This document shows, in pieces, positions 8,572 through 17,311 of a stretch of DNA of 36,778 nucleotides (position 1 is the stretch's first letter; each line of letters starts with the position of its first letter). The notes under the pieces were generated by a model. That model saw only the letters and a list, made by a program, of their open reading frames with translations, was not told where the DNA came from and did not search any database. This stretch comes from Phenylobacterium sp. (lineage in GTDB: Bacteria; Pseudomonadota; Alphaproteobacteria; Caulobacterales; Caulobacteraceae): the NCBI RefSeq assembly GCF_030698145.1, contig NZ_JAUYNW010000064.1, positions 1 through 36,778 of the forward strand, given 5' to 3'. A program made the translations under genes and the position numbers.

Positions 8572-11127
8572 ATGGCATTGCCAGATTCAGGCGGACCGCC
8601 GGCGGCAGGCGGTCCGGCGCTGTTCACCGCCGATGAGATACTGATCCAGTTTACGCCGGGACTTGGCGCGGCGGGCATCGCCACGGCGCTGGCCGGCACT
8701 GGCGTCCAGATCTCGGAATTCCTGAGGTCGGCCAGTGGCGAGGGCCAGCTTGCCCGAGCGCTCCTGCCGCCGGGACTGGACCCGGAAAAGGCCGTGGACA
8801 TCTTGTCCCACATGCCGGGGGTAAAACTGGCTGAACCGAATTGGGTCTATACGATCCAGGCGACCAGCAACGATCCGGCGTACCTGAACGGCAGCCTGTG
8901 GGGCATGTACGGCGACCAGACGGCGCCGGCCAACACCTTCGGCAGCCAGGCCGCGGAGGCCTGGGCCCTCGGTCACACGGGTAAGACCTCGGCGGGCGCG
9001 GGAGTGATCGACACTGGAATCGACTACACTCACGCTGACCTCTACCTGAACGTCTGGCTCAATCCGCGCGAGATCCCCGTCGGTCTGAAAAGCCTCCTAG
9101 TGGATACCGACTCCGACGGCCTGATCACCTTTCGCGACCTGAACAACGGGGCCAACGGCGGCCACGTATCGGACCTGAACGCGAATGGCCGCATCGATGC
9201 GGGCGACCTGCTCAACGACGCGCGTTGGGAGAACAACCTCGACGACGACGCCAATGGCTACAAGGACGACCTGATCGGCTGGGACTTCGTCAACAACGAC
9301 AACGACCCCTACGACGACAACAGCCACGGGACCCACGTCTCGGGCACCATCGCCGCGATCGGCGGTAACGCCGTTGGCGTGGCGGGTGTGAACTGGTCCG
9401 CCCAGGTCATGGGGCTCAAGTTCCTCGACGCCTCCGGCAGTGGCTCGAGCGCGAACGCCATCAAGGCTCTGGACTACCTCACGACCGCAGCGGCGGCAGG
9501 CGGCGGCGTCGATTTCGTGGCCAGCAACAATAGCTGGGGTGGCGGTGGCTTTTCGCAGCTCCTGCTGGATGCAATCACCCGTGGCGCGCAACAGGACATC
9601 CTCTTTGTCGCCGCGGCCGGGAACGGGGACACCCTCGGGCGGGGCTACAACCTGGACAGCTCGCCCTTCTATCCAGCGAGCTATTCGACCCTGTCGACCG
9701 CGGGATATGAGGCCGTGGTCGCGGTCGCGTCCATCACCAGCACGGGCGCCCTGTCGTCCTTCTCGAACTATGGCCCGCTGAGCGTCGACCTGGGCGCGCC
9801 CGGCTCTTCCATCAATTCCACGATCCCCGGTGGCGGGTACGGCCTCAAGAGCGGCACGTCGATGGCCACACCCCATGTGACCGGCGCCCTGCTCCTGTAC
9901 TCGGCCGTGTACGGACCGGCCGTCGGCGCCGATGCGATCAGGACCGCGCTCCTGCAGTCGGTCACGCCGACCGCGTCCCTGCTCGACAAGGTGGTCTCCG
10001 ACGGGCGCCTGGACATCACCAAGATGCTGGCGATCACGCCGAGCGGTCCGCCTGCGCCGAGCGTGACGATCTCTCCCGCGGTGGACGACGTCGCGCCCAA
10101 GACCGGCGCTCTGGTTTCCGGCGCCACGACCAATGACAACAACTTCACACTGAGCGGGTCGCTCTCGAAGGCGCTGGAAACGGGGCAGACGCTGGTCATC
10201 GAGCGGAACGGGACGGCGTTCGCGCCGACGTCGGTCTCGGCGACCGGGTGGAGCCTGGACCAGCCTGGTCTCGGCGACGGCGCCTACACCTGGGTCGCTC
10301 GAATTCTCGACAGCGCGAACAGCCAGGTCGCCGCGTCAGACGCCTACGCCTTGACCATCGACACGATCGCGCCCCTCAAAACCGCGGCCGTCACATCGGC
10401 CTACGACAGCGAGGAGCCGGCGACGGGCCAGTTGACCGCGGGCGACACGGACGACACCACGCCTCGGCTGCAGGGCTCGCTTTCGGCCGGCCTCGAGGTG
10501 GGCGAGAAGATCGTCGTCTACCGCGACGGCGCGGTGGTGGGGACAGCGACGGTCTCCGCCGATGGATGGCAGTTCCAGGAGACGACGGCGCTGGGCGCCG
10601 GGGTTCACTCCTGGCGCACCGCCGTGGAAGATTCCGCGGGAAACCAGGGTGCGCTGTCGGACATCTTCAGCCTGAACATACGTCCCGCCAATGTCATCTA
10701 CGGAACCACCACCAGCGATATCCGGATCGGGACCGACTGGACCGACAAGATCTGGGGCGTCCCTCAGACCGGCTCGGACGTCGGAAAGGGCGACATCGAC
10801 AGGATGACCGGCGGCGGCGGCGCCGACATGTTTGTGCTTGGGGCCTCGGGACGCGGCCGGTTCTACGACGACGGCAAGGTCAACAACGTGGGCACGAACG
10901 ACTATGCCTTCATCCAGGACTTCACAAAGGGGGTCGACAAGATCCAACTGGCAGGATCATCGGGCCAGTACCTGACGGGCCCCACCACCACCTCCTTGGG
11001 ATCCGGCGTCGGAATCTACTTCGACACCAACGGCGACCACGTGCTTGGTAGCCGGGACGAACTGATCGGACTGGTGGTCATCACCAACGGCGCCAGTCTG
11101 AGCTCGAGCGACTTTCTGTTCGTTTGA
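8572..11127 (+). CDS. Secreted subtilisin-like serine protease (S8) with EF-hand-like insert, Ig-like repeats and RTX-like C-terminus
   Basis: An 851-residue secreted protease with the subtilase triad: Asp147 (GVIDTGIDY), His252 (NSHGTHVSGTIA) and Ser430 (GTSMATPHVTG), plus the oxyanion Asn in NNSWGG (about 320). Residues 20-97 resemble an inhibitor-like prodomain. Between Asp and His are two calcium-loop-like segments: 178-190 (Asp178, 180, 182, 189) and 201-213 (Asp201, Asn203, Asn205, Asp212). Two Ig-like repeats (about 490-600 and 600-705) precede an RTX/serralysin-like C-terminus with GGGGADMFVLG and DYAFIQDFTKGVDKIQL. There is no N-terminal signal peptide, so type I secretion through the C-terminal end is inferred; no transporter genes are nearby. 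AGGGAG is 7 bp before the ATG. Confidence 0.93.
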   Translation: MALPDSGGPPAAGGPALFTADEILIQFTPGLGAAGIATALAGTGVQISEFLRSASGEGQLARALLPPGLDPEKAVDILSHMPGVKLAEPNWVYTIQATSNDPAYLNGSLWGMYGDQTAPANTFGSQAAEAWALGHTGKTSAGAGVIDTGIDYTHADLYLNVWLNPREIPVGLKSLLVDTDSDGLITFRDLNNGANGGHVSDLNANGRIDAGDLLNDARWENNLDDDANGYKDDLIGWDFVNNDNDPYDDNSHGTHVSGTIAAIGGNAVGVAGVNWSAQVMGLKFLDASGSGSSANAIKALDYLTTAAAAGGGVDFVASNNSWGGGGFSQLLLDAITRGAQQDILFVAAAGNGDTLGRGYNLDSSPFYPASYSTLSTAGYEAVVAVASITSTGALSSFSNYGPLSVDLGAPGSSINSTIPGGGYGLKSGTSMATPHVTGALLLYSAVYGPAVGADAIRTALLQSVTPTASLLDKVVSDGRLDITKMLAITPSGPPAPSVTISPAVDDVAPKTGALVSGATTNDNNFTLSGSLSKALETGQTLVIERNGTAFAPTSVSATGWSLDQPGLGDGAYTWVARILDSANSQVAASDAYALTIDTIAPLKTAAVTSAYDSEEPATGQLTAGDTDDTTPRLQGSLSAGLEVGEKIVVYRDGAVVGTATVSADGWQFQETTALGAGVHSWRTAVEDSAGNQGALSDIFSLNIRPANVIYGTTTSDIRIGTDWTDKIWGVPQTGSDVGKGDIDRMTGGGGADMFVLGASGRGRFYDDGKVNNVGTNDYAFIQDFTKGVDKIQLAGSSGQYLTGPTTTSLGSGVGIYFDTNGDHVLGSRDELIGLVVITNGASLSSSDFLFV

Positions 11128-11240
11128 GACGGAAGCCGGGCGACGCGGCGATTTGAGATCTCGGACCGGTCCGCGGGATTGCCTCGACTCCCCCGCACGG
11201 CGACAATCGCGCCCCTGGATCGAGTGGGCGCGCGAGTGGG

Positions 11241-11513
11241 ATGGCATCGGCTTCGACGCAGGGATTGAGCGCCAGGTTGAACGCGCGGCTCGACGAACTG
11301 GCCGGCGCGGGACGTTCGGCGCTCAAGATCGACGCCTCGATCGAGGAGATCGCCCGCCTGTTCGTCGAATTGGGCGAGGACGCGATCCTGATGGACTGCG
11401 ACGCCACGCGCGACGTGGCCTGGTACCGGGACTGCGAGCTCCATGCCTGCGAGGCGCCGGGGATCTGGGTGGTGGCGGCCGATGGCCAGGAACCCAGCCG
11501 CTTCGAGGTCTGA
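11241..11513 (+). CDS. Small acidic hypothetical protein
   Basis: A 90-residue soluble protein with no signal peptide or membrane segment. The codon third positions are strongly G/C-biased like neighbouring genes, and the acidic composition (IEEIARLFVELGEDAILMDCDATRD, split by its turn) looks like real protein. Three cysteines lie in the second half (DCD, DCEL, HACE), a spacing that might bind metal, but no known finger is recognised. It starts 113 bp after the protease and has only a weak ribosome site (GAGTGG). The antisense frame over the same bases is longer but low-complexity. Function unknown. Confidence 0.6.
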   Translation: MASASTQGLSARLNARLDELAGAGRSALKIDASIEEIARLFVELGEDAILMDCDATRDVAWYRDCELHACEAPGIWVVAADGQEPSRFEV

Positions 11514-11520
11514 TACGGAC

Positions 11521-11553
11521 AAGAAAACGCCGCCGGTCGATGACCGGCGGCGT
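11521..11553 (-). terminator. Rho-independent terminator of the PEP-CTERM gene
   Basis: A perfect 12-bp stem, ACGCCGCCGGTC (11527-11538) with GACCGGCGGCGT (11542-11553) and a 3-base loop, is followed on the minus strand by TTTTCTT. It sits 24 bp past the stop of the minus-strand PEP-CTERM gene. There is no T-run on the plus side, so it serves mainly leftward transcription. Confidence 0.85.
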
Positions 11554-11576
11554 GTCAGTTCGAGGAAGGATCGGCC

Positions 11577-12218
11577 TTAGGCGAAGGCCAGGGTCTGACG
11601 ACGGCGGGCGTTGCGCACCGCGCCGCCGACCGCGCCGAAGCCGACGATCATCATGGCCCAGGTGGCCGGTTCCGGAACCGCCGAGCCGAGGCTGTAGCGA
11701 ACCTGGGCGAACGCGAAGTCCACGTCCGAGCTCACGACGGCCTTGTCGAACGTGCCGGAGGCGGCGAGCAGGCGGGCGCCGGCGTTGCCGCTGATCGAGC
11801 GGCTGATCGAGCCCTGCAGGACGCCGCCGAGATAGTAGTCGACAGTGAAGTTACGGAAGTCGAAGGGGTTGCCCTCGGCTTCGAAGCCGAACACCGACAT
11901 CGGGCCGCTGGACAGGAAGGTGATCGAGGTCTGACCGCTCGTGTAGACGATCTTCGGGGTCGAACCCTCGGTGTCGGGCGGCGAGCCCCAGGTCGCCCAG
12001 CCGCTGCCGACGGTGCGGGCCTGGCCGGGGTTGAAGGTGACCGTGAAGACGCCGTCGGTCACGCTGGAGACCGGCGCGAAGTCGGCGGCGGTGATCGGCA
12101 GCAGGGTCGTGGACGAGGTGTAGGCCAGGTCGGGATTGACGATCTGGGTGACGGCGGCGGCGGCGGGTTGCGCGGCGACGAGGACGGCACCGGCCAGGAG
12201 AAGGGCGAACTGTTTCAT
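11577..12218 (-). CDS. PEPxxWA-CTERM sorting-domain exported protein
   Basis: A 213-residue exported protein. Residues 1-22 are a Sec signal peptide (cleavage near AAAAV). The middle is a beta-rich, Ser/Thr/Gly-rich domain of unknown function. The last 35 residues form a PEPxxWA-CTERM tail: VPEPATWAMMIVGFG, a hydrophobic helix, then RNARRR. In known systems this tail is recognised by an exosortase; no exosortase gene is in the window. I chose the ATG at 12218 (MKQFALLL) because AAGGA lies about 9 bp upstream and the signal peptide starts there; the longer reading adds a non-signal Arg/Trp-rich extension. Its neighbour is the holdfast polysaccharide cluster, and PEP-CTERM proteins often accompany exopolysaccharide genes. 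It ends at a strong terminator. Confidence 0.88.
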   Translation of the reverse strand: MKQFALLLAGAVLVAAQPAAAAVTQIVNPDLAYTSSTTLLPITAADFAPVSSVTDGVFTVTFNPGQARTVGSGWATWGSPPDTEGSTPKIVYTSGQTSITFLSSGPMSVFGFEAEGNPFDFRNFTVDYYLGGVLQGSISRSISGNAGARLLAASGTFDKAVVSSDVDFAFAQVRYSLGSAVPEPATWAMMIVGFGAVGGAVRNARRRQTLAFA

Positions 12219-12386
12219 CAGGGGATTCCTTTGGCAATGACCCCAGGGCCCTCGCAAGCCTTGGGCCACATCGCCCCAATTTCGCCGCTTTCCCGCCCGC
12301 CAAGCGCCCCGAACCACACGCTATGCGCGTGAAAAGATTGGGAAATTGCGGATAACTTGTTTACCGAACTCCGTTAGCTTAGCGCC

Positions 12387-12521
12387 ATGGCACGACCACC
12401 GGTCATCTATGAATCGCCCTCCAAGCCGCCCGATCCGGGACTTACGCCCACGCGCCTGTTCCTGGCCCTCCTGCTCGCAGGGTCGTTCGCCCTGATGTGT
12501 TGGGTCCTGAGCGTCGGCTAA
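12387..12521 (+). CDS. Small single-helix membrane protein (44 aa), putative
   Basis: A 44-residue ORF with a Pro-rich cytoplasmic-looking head (MARPPVIYESPSKPP) and one hydrophobic helix (about residues 23-43, RLFLALLLAGSFALMCWVLS). Codon use is compatible with the genome, but no clear ribosome site precedes the ATG (the upstream sequence is TTAGCTTAGCGCC). It ends 78 bp before the sugar transferase on the same strand and may be the first gene of the holdfast transcript. Function unknown; it may be too short to have been annotated. Confidence 0.45.
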   Translation: MARPPVIYESPSKPPDPGLTPTRLFLALLLAGSFALMCWVLSVG

Positions 12522-12599
12522 CAGCGTTCAGCGTTAACCGGTCGCAGAGGCCCGGTGTGGCAAGCTGTCGCTCGACCCCGCCGCATCGCCTGGAACTCC

Positions 12600-14111
12600 A
12601 TGCCCTCCGCCGTCAAACTCGAGCGCACGCCCATCCCCGACGAGCCTGTCGATGACACCATCGGCCCGGCCGACGACATCTGGGGCGAGCGTCGCGGCCC
12701 GTTGCGGCCCGAGCGCCTGTCGCCGACCCGCACCCGCCTGTCGGGCCGGATGCTCACCCGCTTCTTCCAGGCCGGCGACGGCCTGGCCCTGATCGGCGCG
12801 GCGCTGGTGGCCCAGGCCCTGGCCGGCGCGGCGGGTGTCTCGCCTTTCCACGGCGCGGCCGGGCTGGCGGCTTTCATCGGCCTGCAGCTCTTCGACACCT
12901 ATCGCCTGGGCCGCGGTGAGGACCTGGCCCAGCACCTGACCCGCGTCACGGTGGCCGTGGCCGTCGGCACGGCGGCCTGCTTCGCCGCCGCCGCCCCCTT
13001 CATGTCCATGCCGATCCTGTCGGCGGCTCTGGGCCTCTGGACGCCGCTGGCCGTCCTGGCCATGGCCCTGACCCACGCCGCCTGGTGGCTGAGCGTGCGG
13101 CGCTGGCGCGCCAATGGCCGCCTGACCCCAAATATCGTCATCGTCGGGGCCACCGGCGCCGCCGAGCGCCTGATTGGCGCCATGCTGAAGAACCGCGAGG
13201 CCAATGTCCTCGGCATTTTCGACGACCGCGCCGCCCGCTCGCCCAAGCGCGTGCGCGACGTTCCGGTGCTGGGCGACACCCAGACCCTGCTCGACCACCG
13301 GATCATGCCCTATGTAGACCGGATCGTGGTCACCGTGCCCTCGGGCGCCCGCGACCGGGTGCGGGCCCTGATGGCCCGCCTCGAGGTCCTGCCCAACGAG
13401 ATCACCCTGCTGCTCGACCGCGACGGCGCAGCGGAGGAAGCTGTCGCTATCGGCCGGATCGCCGACCTGCCTCTGACCCGCATTTCCGGCGCCCAGGTCG
13501 ACCACGGCAAGGCGCTCGCCAAGCGCGTGCAGGACCTGATCATCGGCACGGTCGCCCTGGCCGTGTTCGGCCCGCTGATGCTGTTCGTGGCCGCCGCCGT
13601 GCGCATGGATAGCCCGGGCCCGGCCCTGTTCCGCCAGCGCCGCCACGGCTTTAACAACGAAGAGATCGTGGTCTGGAAGTTTCGCTCCATGCGGGTGGAA
13701 GCCGCCGACGCCAAGGCCGCGCGCCAGATCAGCGCCGACGACGACCGCGTCACCCGGGTAGGCCGCTTCATCCGCAAGACCAGCCTCGACGAGCTGCCGC
13801 AGCTGTTCAACGTGCTGATGGGCGAGATGTCCCTGGTCGGCCCCCGCCCCCACGCCATCGGCATGAAGACCGGCGACGTCGAGAGCGCCCGCCTGGTCGC
13901 CGAATACGCCCACCGCCACCGCATGAAGCCCGGCATGACCGGCTGGGCCGCCATCCATGGCTCGCGCGGCGCGATCGACACCCCCGACCTGGTCAAGCAG
14001 CGCGTCTCGCTGGACGTGGAATATATCGAGCGCCAGTCCTTCTGGCTGGACCTCTACATCATGATGATGACCGTGCCCTGCCTGCTGGGCGACTCCGAGA
14101 CCGTTCGGTAG
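12600..14111 (+). CDS. hfsE: Polyprenyl-phosphate hexose-1-phosphate transferase starting polysaccharide repeat units (HfsE-like)
   Basis: A 503-residue inner-membrane enzyme that transfers a sugar-1-phosphate to undecaprenyl phosphate, the first step of repeat-unit assembly. The N-terminal half has several membrane segments (about 45-150) and a nucleotide-binding-like CoA_binding_3 region (IVIVGATGAAERLIGAML, then GIFDDRA). The C-terminal sugar-transferase domain has SPGPALFRQRRHGFN, WKFRSM and SLDELPQLFNVLMGEMSLVG followed by PRPHA. I start at 12600 (MPSAVKLE); an upstream ATG at 12555 adds an Arg-rich, poorly supported leader. It heads hfsE-hfsF-hfsG. The name comes from the conserved order of the Caulobacter holdfast cluster; PssY/PssZ-type paralogues have the same domains. 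Confidence 0.85.
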   Translation: MPSAVKLERTPIPDEPVDDTIGPADDIWGERRGPLRPERLSPTRTRLSGRMLTRFFQAGDGLALIGAALVAQALAGAAGVSPFHGAAGLAAFIGLQLFDTYRLGRGEDLAQHLTRVTVAVAVGTAACFAAAAPFMSMPILSAALGLWTPLAVLAMALTHAAWWLSVRRWRANGRLTPNIVIVGATGAAERLIGAMLKNREANVLGIFDDRAARSPKRVRDVPVLGDTQTLLDHRIMPYVDRIVVTVPSGARDRVRALMARLEVLPNEITLLLDRDGAAEEAVAIGRIADLPLTRISGAQVDHGKALAKRVQDLIIGTVALAVFGPLMLFVAAAVRMDSPGPALFRQRRHGFNNEEIVVWKFRSMRVEAADAKAARQISADDDRVTRVGRFIRKTSLDELPQLFNVLMGEMSLVGPRPHAIGMKTGDVESARLVAEYAHRHRMKPGMTGWAAIHGSRGAIDTPDLVKQRVSLDVEYIERQSFWLDLYIMMMTVPCLLGDSETVR

Positions 14112-14127
14112 CGGGAGGGCCAGGGCG

Positions 14128-15564
14128 ATGTTCTGGCGCGGCGTGTTCGGCTACTTGCCGGTCAATGTGGTGCAGGGCCTGGTCGGCCTGCTCACCATCG
14201 TTCTCTTCACCCGGGTCCTGACGCCGGGCCAGTTCGGCGACTATGCGCTGGGCCTGTCGGTGATGACCCTGGCGCACACGGCGATCTTCACCTGGAACGA
14301 AGCGGCGGTCGGCCGCTTCTGGGCCGGGGAATCCCATCGCAACGGCGGCGCGGACCACGCAGCGACCGTCCATCGCGCCTGGCTGGGCCTGCTGGCGGTC
14401 ATTCCGCTGGCGGTGCTGGCCGCCGCTCTGTGGCCTATGAGCCCGTCCCTCAAGCTCGCCGTGATCGCGGGCCTGCTGGCTCTGATCCCGCGCACCTTCG
14501 CCAAACTGGGCCAAGAGCGTCGCCGCGCGGCCGGCGAGGTCGGCGGATCGGCGAAGCTCGAACTGATCCAGACCCTGGGCGGCTTCGGTTTCGGCGCGGC
14601 GCTCGCCTATGCCGGCCTCGGCGGCGCGGCGCCGCTGATCGGCTTTGGTCTCGCCTCCCTCATCGCCGTGGCCGTGTGCGCGCGGCACGAACTCGCCAAG
14701 GCCCAGGGCGGCCGCTACGAGCCGGCCCGGCTGCGCGAGCACGTCGCCTACGGCCTGCCCCTGGCGGCATCGCTGCTGCTGACCGTGGTGCTCTCGACCA
14801 CCGACCGCTTCCTGCTGGCCGCCTTCCTCGATGGCGAGGCGGTGGCCGTCTACCACGCCGGCTACAGCCTCTCGAACCGCACCCTGGACGTGGCCTTCAT
14901 CTGGCTGGGTGCGGCCGGCGCCCCGGCCATGGTCATGGCCCTGGAGCGCGGGGGGCGCGAGGCCCTGGCGAACGCGGCGGGCGAACAGTTCTCGGTGATG
15001 CTGCTGCTCACCCTGCCGGCCGCCGTCGGTCTTGCCCTGGTGGCCCGTCCCCTGGCCGAGCTGATGATCGGTCCGGCGATGGCCGCGGGCGCGGCCCAGG
15101 TCACGCCCCTGATCGCGCTGGGCGGACTGCTGGCGGGCCTGAACACCTACTACTTCTCGGAAGCCTTCGTGCTGGGCCGGCGCAGCGGCCTGGCTCTGTG
15201 GGCCATGCTGGCCCCGGCCCTGGCCAATCTCGGCCTCAACCTGCTGCTGATCCCCAGGCTGGGAATCGAGGGCGCGCTGTGGTCGACGGTGATCAGCTAC
15301 GCCCTGGGCGTCGTCGTCGCCATCGCCATGGCCCGCAAGGTCATGCCCCTGCCCCTGCCCTGGCGCGTGATCGGCGAGGCCCTGGCCGCCGCCGCGGTCA
15401 TGGCCCTGGCGGTCAGCGCCATCCCCGAGCTCGGCGGGTTCCCCGAGCTGGCCCTGAAGGCCGCCGCGGGCGGCGCCACCTATGGCGTGATCATCTTCCT
15501 GCTGGACACCGGCCAGCTCCGCAGCCGCGCCCAGAGCTTCCTGCGCGCCCGGAGCGCCGCATGA
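14128..15564 (+). CDS. hfsF: Polysaccharide flippase, Wzx-like (HfsF)
   Basis: A 478-residue polytopic membrane protein with about 12-14 helices, of the polysaccharide biosynthesis/MVF-like flippase class. It should move the lipid-linked repeat unit across the inner membrane. Supporting segments are the N-terminal GVFGYLPVNVVQGLVGLLT, the loop VLSTTDRFLLAAFLDGEAVA with its conserved Asp-Arg, and the C-terminal hydrophobic block with PRLGIEGALWSTVISYALG. It starts 17 bp after hfsE behind a GGGAGG site, and its stop overlaps the next start (ATGA, 15561-15564), so the three genes form one translational unit. Length is normal for the family. Confidence 0.86.
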   Translation: MFWRGVFGYLPVNVVQGLVGLLTIVLFTRVLTPGQFGDYALGLSVMTLAHTAIFTWNEAAVGRFWAGESHRNGGADHAATVHRAWLGLLAVIPLAVLAAALWPMSPSLKLAVIAGLLALIPRTFAKLGQERRRAAGEVGGSAKLELIQTLGGFGFGAALAYAGLGGAAPLIGFGLASLIAVAVCARHELAKAQGGRYEPARLREHVAYGLPLAASLLLTVVLSTTDRFLLAAFLDGEAVAVYHAGYSLSNRTLDVAFIWLGAAGAPAMVMALERGGREALANAAGEQFSVMLLLTLPAAVGLALVARPLAELMIGPAMAAGAAQVTPLIALGGLLAGLNTYYFSEAFVLGRRSGLALWAMLAPALANLGLNLLLIPRLGIEGALWSTVISYALGVVVAIAMARKVMPLPLPWRVIGEALAAAAVMALAVSAIPELGGFPELALKAAAGGATYGVIIFLLDTGQLRSRAQSFLRARSAA

Positions 15565-16490
15565 CCCAGCAGGCCGCCATCGTGGACGACAACGCCGCCT
15601 GGTCCGCCGGCGGCGCGATCCTGTCGATCCTAATCCCCTTCAAGGGCGACGACCCCACGCCCCTGCTGGCGGCGCTGGGCCGCGAGGCCTGCGGCGTCGA
15701 ACTGGTGATCCTGGACGACGGCACCGGCGACGGAGACCTGGCCGCGCGCGTCGCCGAGGCGATCTGCGCCCTGCCCTTCCCTGCCCGTTTCGTGCGGCTG
15801 GCCCACAACGAGGGCCGCGCCAAGGGCCGCAACCGCCTGGTCGCCCATGCCCGGGCCCCGCGTTTCTTGTTCCTCGACAGCGACATGCTGCCCGACGGCC
15901 GCCACTTCCTGCGCGACTGGCTCGACGTTGTCGCTCGCCAGGACCCGCCGGTGGCCTTCGGCGGCTTCTCCCTGCACCAGGCCCCACCACACCCGGGCCA
16001 CGCGCTGCACCGAGCCATGGCGTCGCACGCCGACTGCCTGACGGCCGACTGCCGGGCGCGCAATCCGGCCAAGCACGTCTTCACCTCCAACCTGCTGGTC
16101 CGCCGCGACGTCTTCGAGGACGAGGCGTTCGACGAGGGCTTCGCCGGCTGGGGCTGGGAGGACGTGGAGTGGGGCATGCGAGTGGCCCGCCGCTGGCCGA
16201 TCCTGCACGTGGACAACACCGCAACGCACCTCGGCCTCGACACCGCCCCGGTCATGGCCGCCAAGTATGAGCAGTCGGCGGCCAATTTCGCCCGCGTGGT
16301 CGCCGCCCACCCGGCGGTGGTCGCCACCTATCCCAGCTACAAGGTCGCCAAGGTGCTGAAATACGCCCCCCTGCGCGGCCTGTGGCGCCCGGCGCTCAAG
16401 CTCTACGCCTTGATCGAGGGCGCGCCGGTCAAGACCCGCGCCTTCGCCATGCGGCTCTACCGGGCGGCGCTCTACGTCGAGGCTGTCTAG
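15561..16490 (+). CDS. hfsG: Family 2 glycosyltransferase of polysaccharide synthesis (HfsG-like)
   Basis: A 309-residue glycosyltransferase with a GT-A fold. The N-terminal strand LSILIPFKGDD and Asp-Asp in ILDDGT bind the nucleotide sugar. The metal-binding DxD is Asp106-Ser-Asp108 (FLDSDMLPD). The galactosyltransferase-like acceptor motif GWGWEDVEWG is at 196-205. There is no membrane anchor, so it is cytoplasmic or peripheral. In Caulobacter HfsG adds sugars to the lipid-linked holdfast repeat. The ATG overlaps the hfsF stop by 4 bp. It is followed after only 52 bp by the convergent hfsB. In published hfs loci a deacetylase, hfsH, lies at this point; it is absent here. Confidence 0.83.
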   Translation: MTQQAAIVDDNAAWSAGGAILSILIPFKGDDPTPLLAALGREACGVELVILDDGTGDGDLAARVAEAICALPFPARFVRLAHNEGRAKGRNRLVAHARAPRFLFLDSDMLPDGRHFLRDWLDVVARQDPPVAFGGFSLHQAPPHPGHALHRAMASHADCLTADCRARNPAKHVFTSNLLVRRDVFEDEAFDEGFAGWGWEDVEWGMRVARRWPILHVDNTATHLGLDTAPVMAAKYEQSAANFARVVAAHPAVVATYPSYKVAKVLKYAPLRGLWRPALKLYALIEGAPVKTRAFAMRLYRAALYVEAV

Positions 16491-16542
16491 CGCGCGACAG
16501 CCGAAAGTGGCCGCCGGTTTCGGCGCCCGTCGCGCGCCACTC

Positions 16543-17244
16543 TCAAGGCAGGATCGCCTTCAGGAAGCCTGGGCGCTCGACCGTGCCGCGGTTGAAGAAC
16601 AGGCCCGCGACATTGCCCCCCGCCCCGTTGATCGCGTCCCGCAGCTTCGCCGGGGCGCGCACGTCGGCCTCGTCGGCGGCCACCACCAGCACGGTCTGGT
16701 CCATGAACGGCGCGACGGTGAGCGCCGCCTGCGAGCGTTCCGGCGAGGGGGCGTCGACGATGATCACGTCGGCGAACTTGCGCAGCGCGTTCCAATAGTC
16801 GCCCGTGGGCAGGACGTGGACCGTCTGGCCGCCCTTCAACACGTCGCGCCGGAACCGGGTGACCCAGAACCGCGCCGCGCCCACCCGGTGAGCCACCAGA
16901 TAGCGCGAGTTGGGCCAGGCCTGGCCGTCGGCCTGGCGCAGGGGTGGTTGGACCGTGAAGAAGATTGAGTTGTCGGGGCTGGCGGCGGCGGGTTCGCCCA
17001 GCTTGCCGTAGCGCTCCGAGGCCTCGGCGATCGCCGCGTGCTGGGGCGAGGCCAGGAGATCGAGGTCCACCAGCCAGACCGAGCGCCCGGCCCGCTTGGC
17101 CGCGTGCAGCGCCAGTTCGCGGGCGACCGTTGAAGCGCCTTCGCCACGGCGCGCGGCCACGATCTGGACCACGCGCGCACGGCCAGCCGCCGGCGCGCCA
17201 AGCGACGCCCAGAGTTCGGCCATCTCTGCGGTCAGGTCCAACAT
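16543..17244 (-). CDS. hfsB: CpsD/BY-kinase-like ATPase of holdfast polysaccharide export (HfsB), atypical Walker A
   Basis: A 233-residue cytoplasmic P-loop protein of the CpsD/CapB (ParA/MinD-like) class that normally partners a Wzc-type co-polymerase. The Walker A region reads RRGEGAST (32-39), with Ala37 where bacterial tyrosine kinases have the ATP-binding Lys (GEGKS/T). Walker A' is VWLVDLDL (56-63), and Walker B ends at Asp164 (VIIVDAPSP). There is no C-terminal tyrosine cluster; the protein ends RPGFLKAILP. These features suggest a regulatory or weakly ATP-binding partner rather than a classical autokinase. It lies 67 bp downstream of hfsA, in the same transcript. Confidence 0.8.
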   Translation of the reverse strand: MLDLTAEMAELWASLGAPAAGRARVVQIVAARRGEGASTVARELALHAAKRAGRSVWLVDLDLLASPQHAAIAEASERYGKLGEPAAASPDNSIFFTVQPPLRQADGQAWPNSRYLVAHRVGAARFWVTRFRRDVLKGGQTVHVLPTGDYWNALRKFADVIIVDAPSPERSQAALTVAPFMDQTVLVVAADEADVRAPAKLRDAINGAGGNVAGLFFNRGTVERPGFLKAILP

Positions 17245-17311
17245 GTCTCGAATCGCCGCACGCGTGATCCGTCGAGGCTAACCCAAACCCGGGCTGAACA
17301 TACCACGGGCT

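Noticed and set aside
14430..16490. Long open frame reading upstream of hfsG (686 codons)
   Set aside because: The upstream part is an Arg/Pro/Gly-rich shadow of hfsF; the real protein starts at 15561 with an ATGA overlap.
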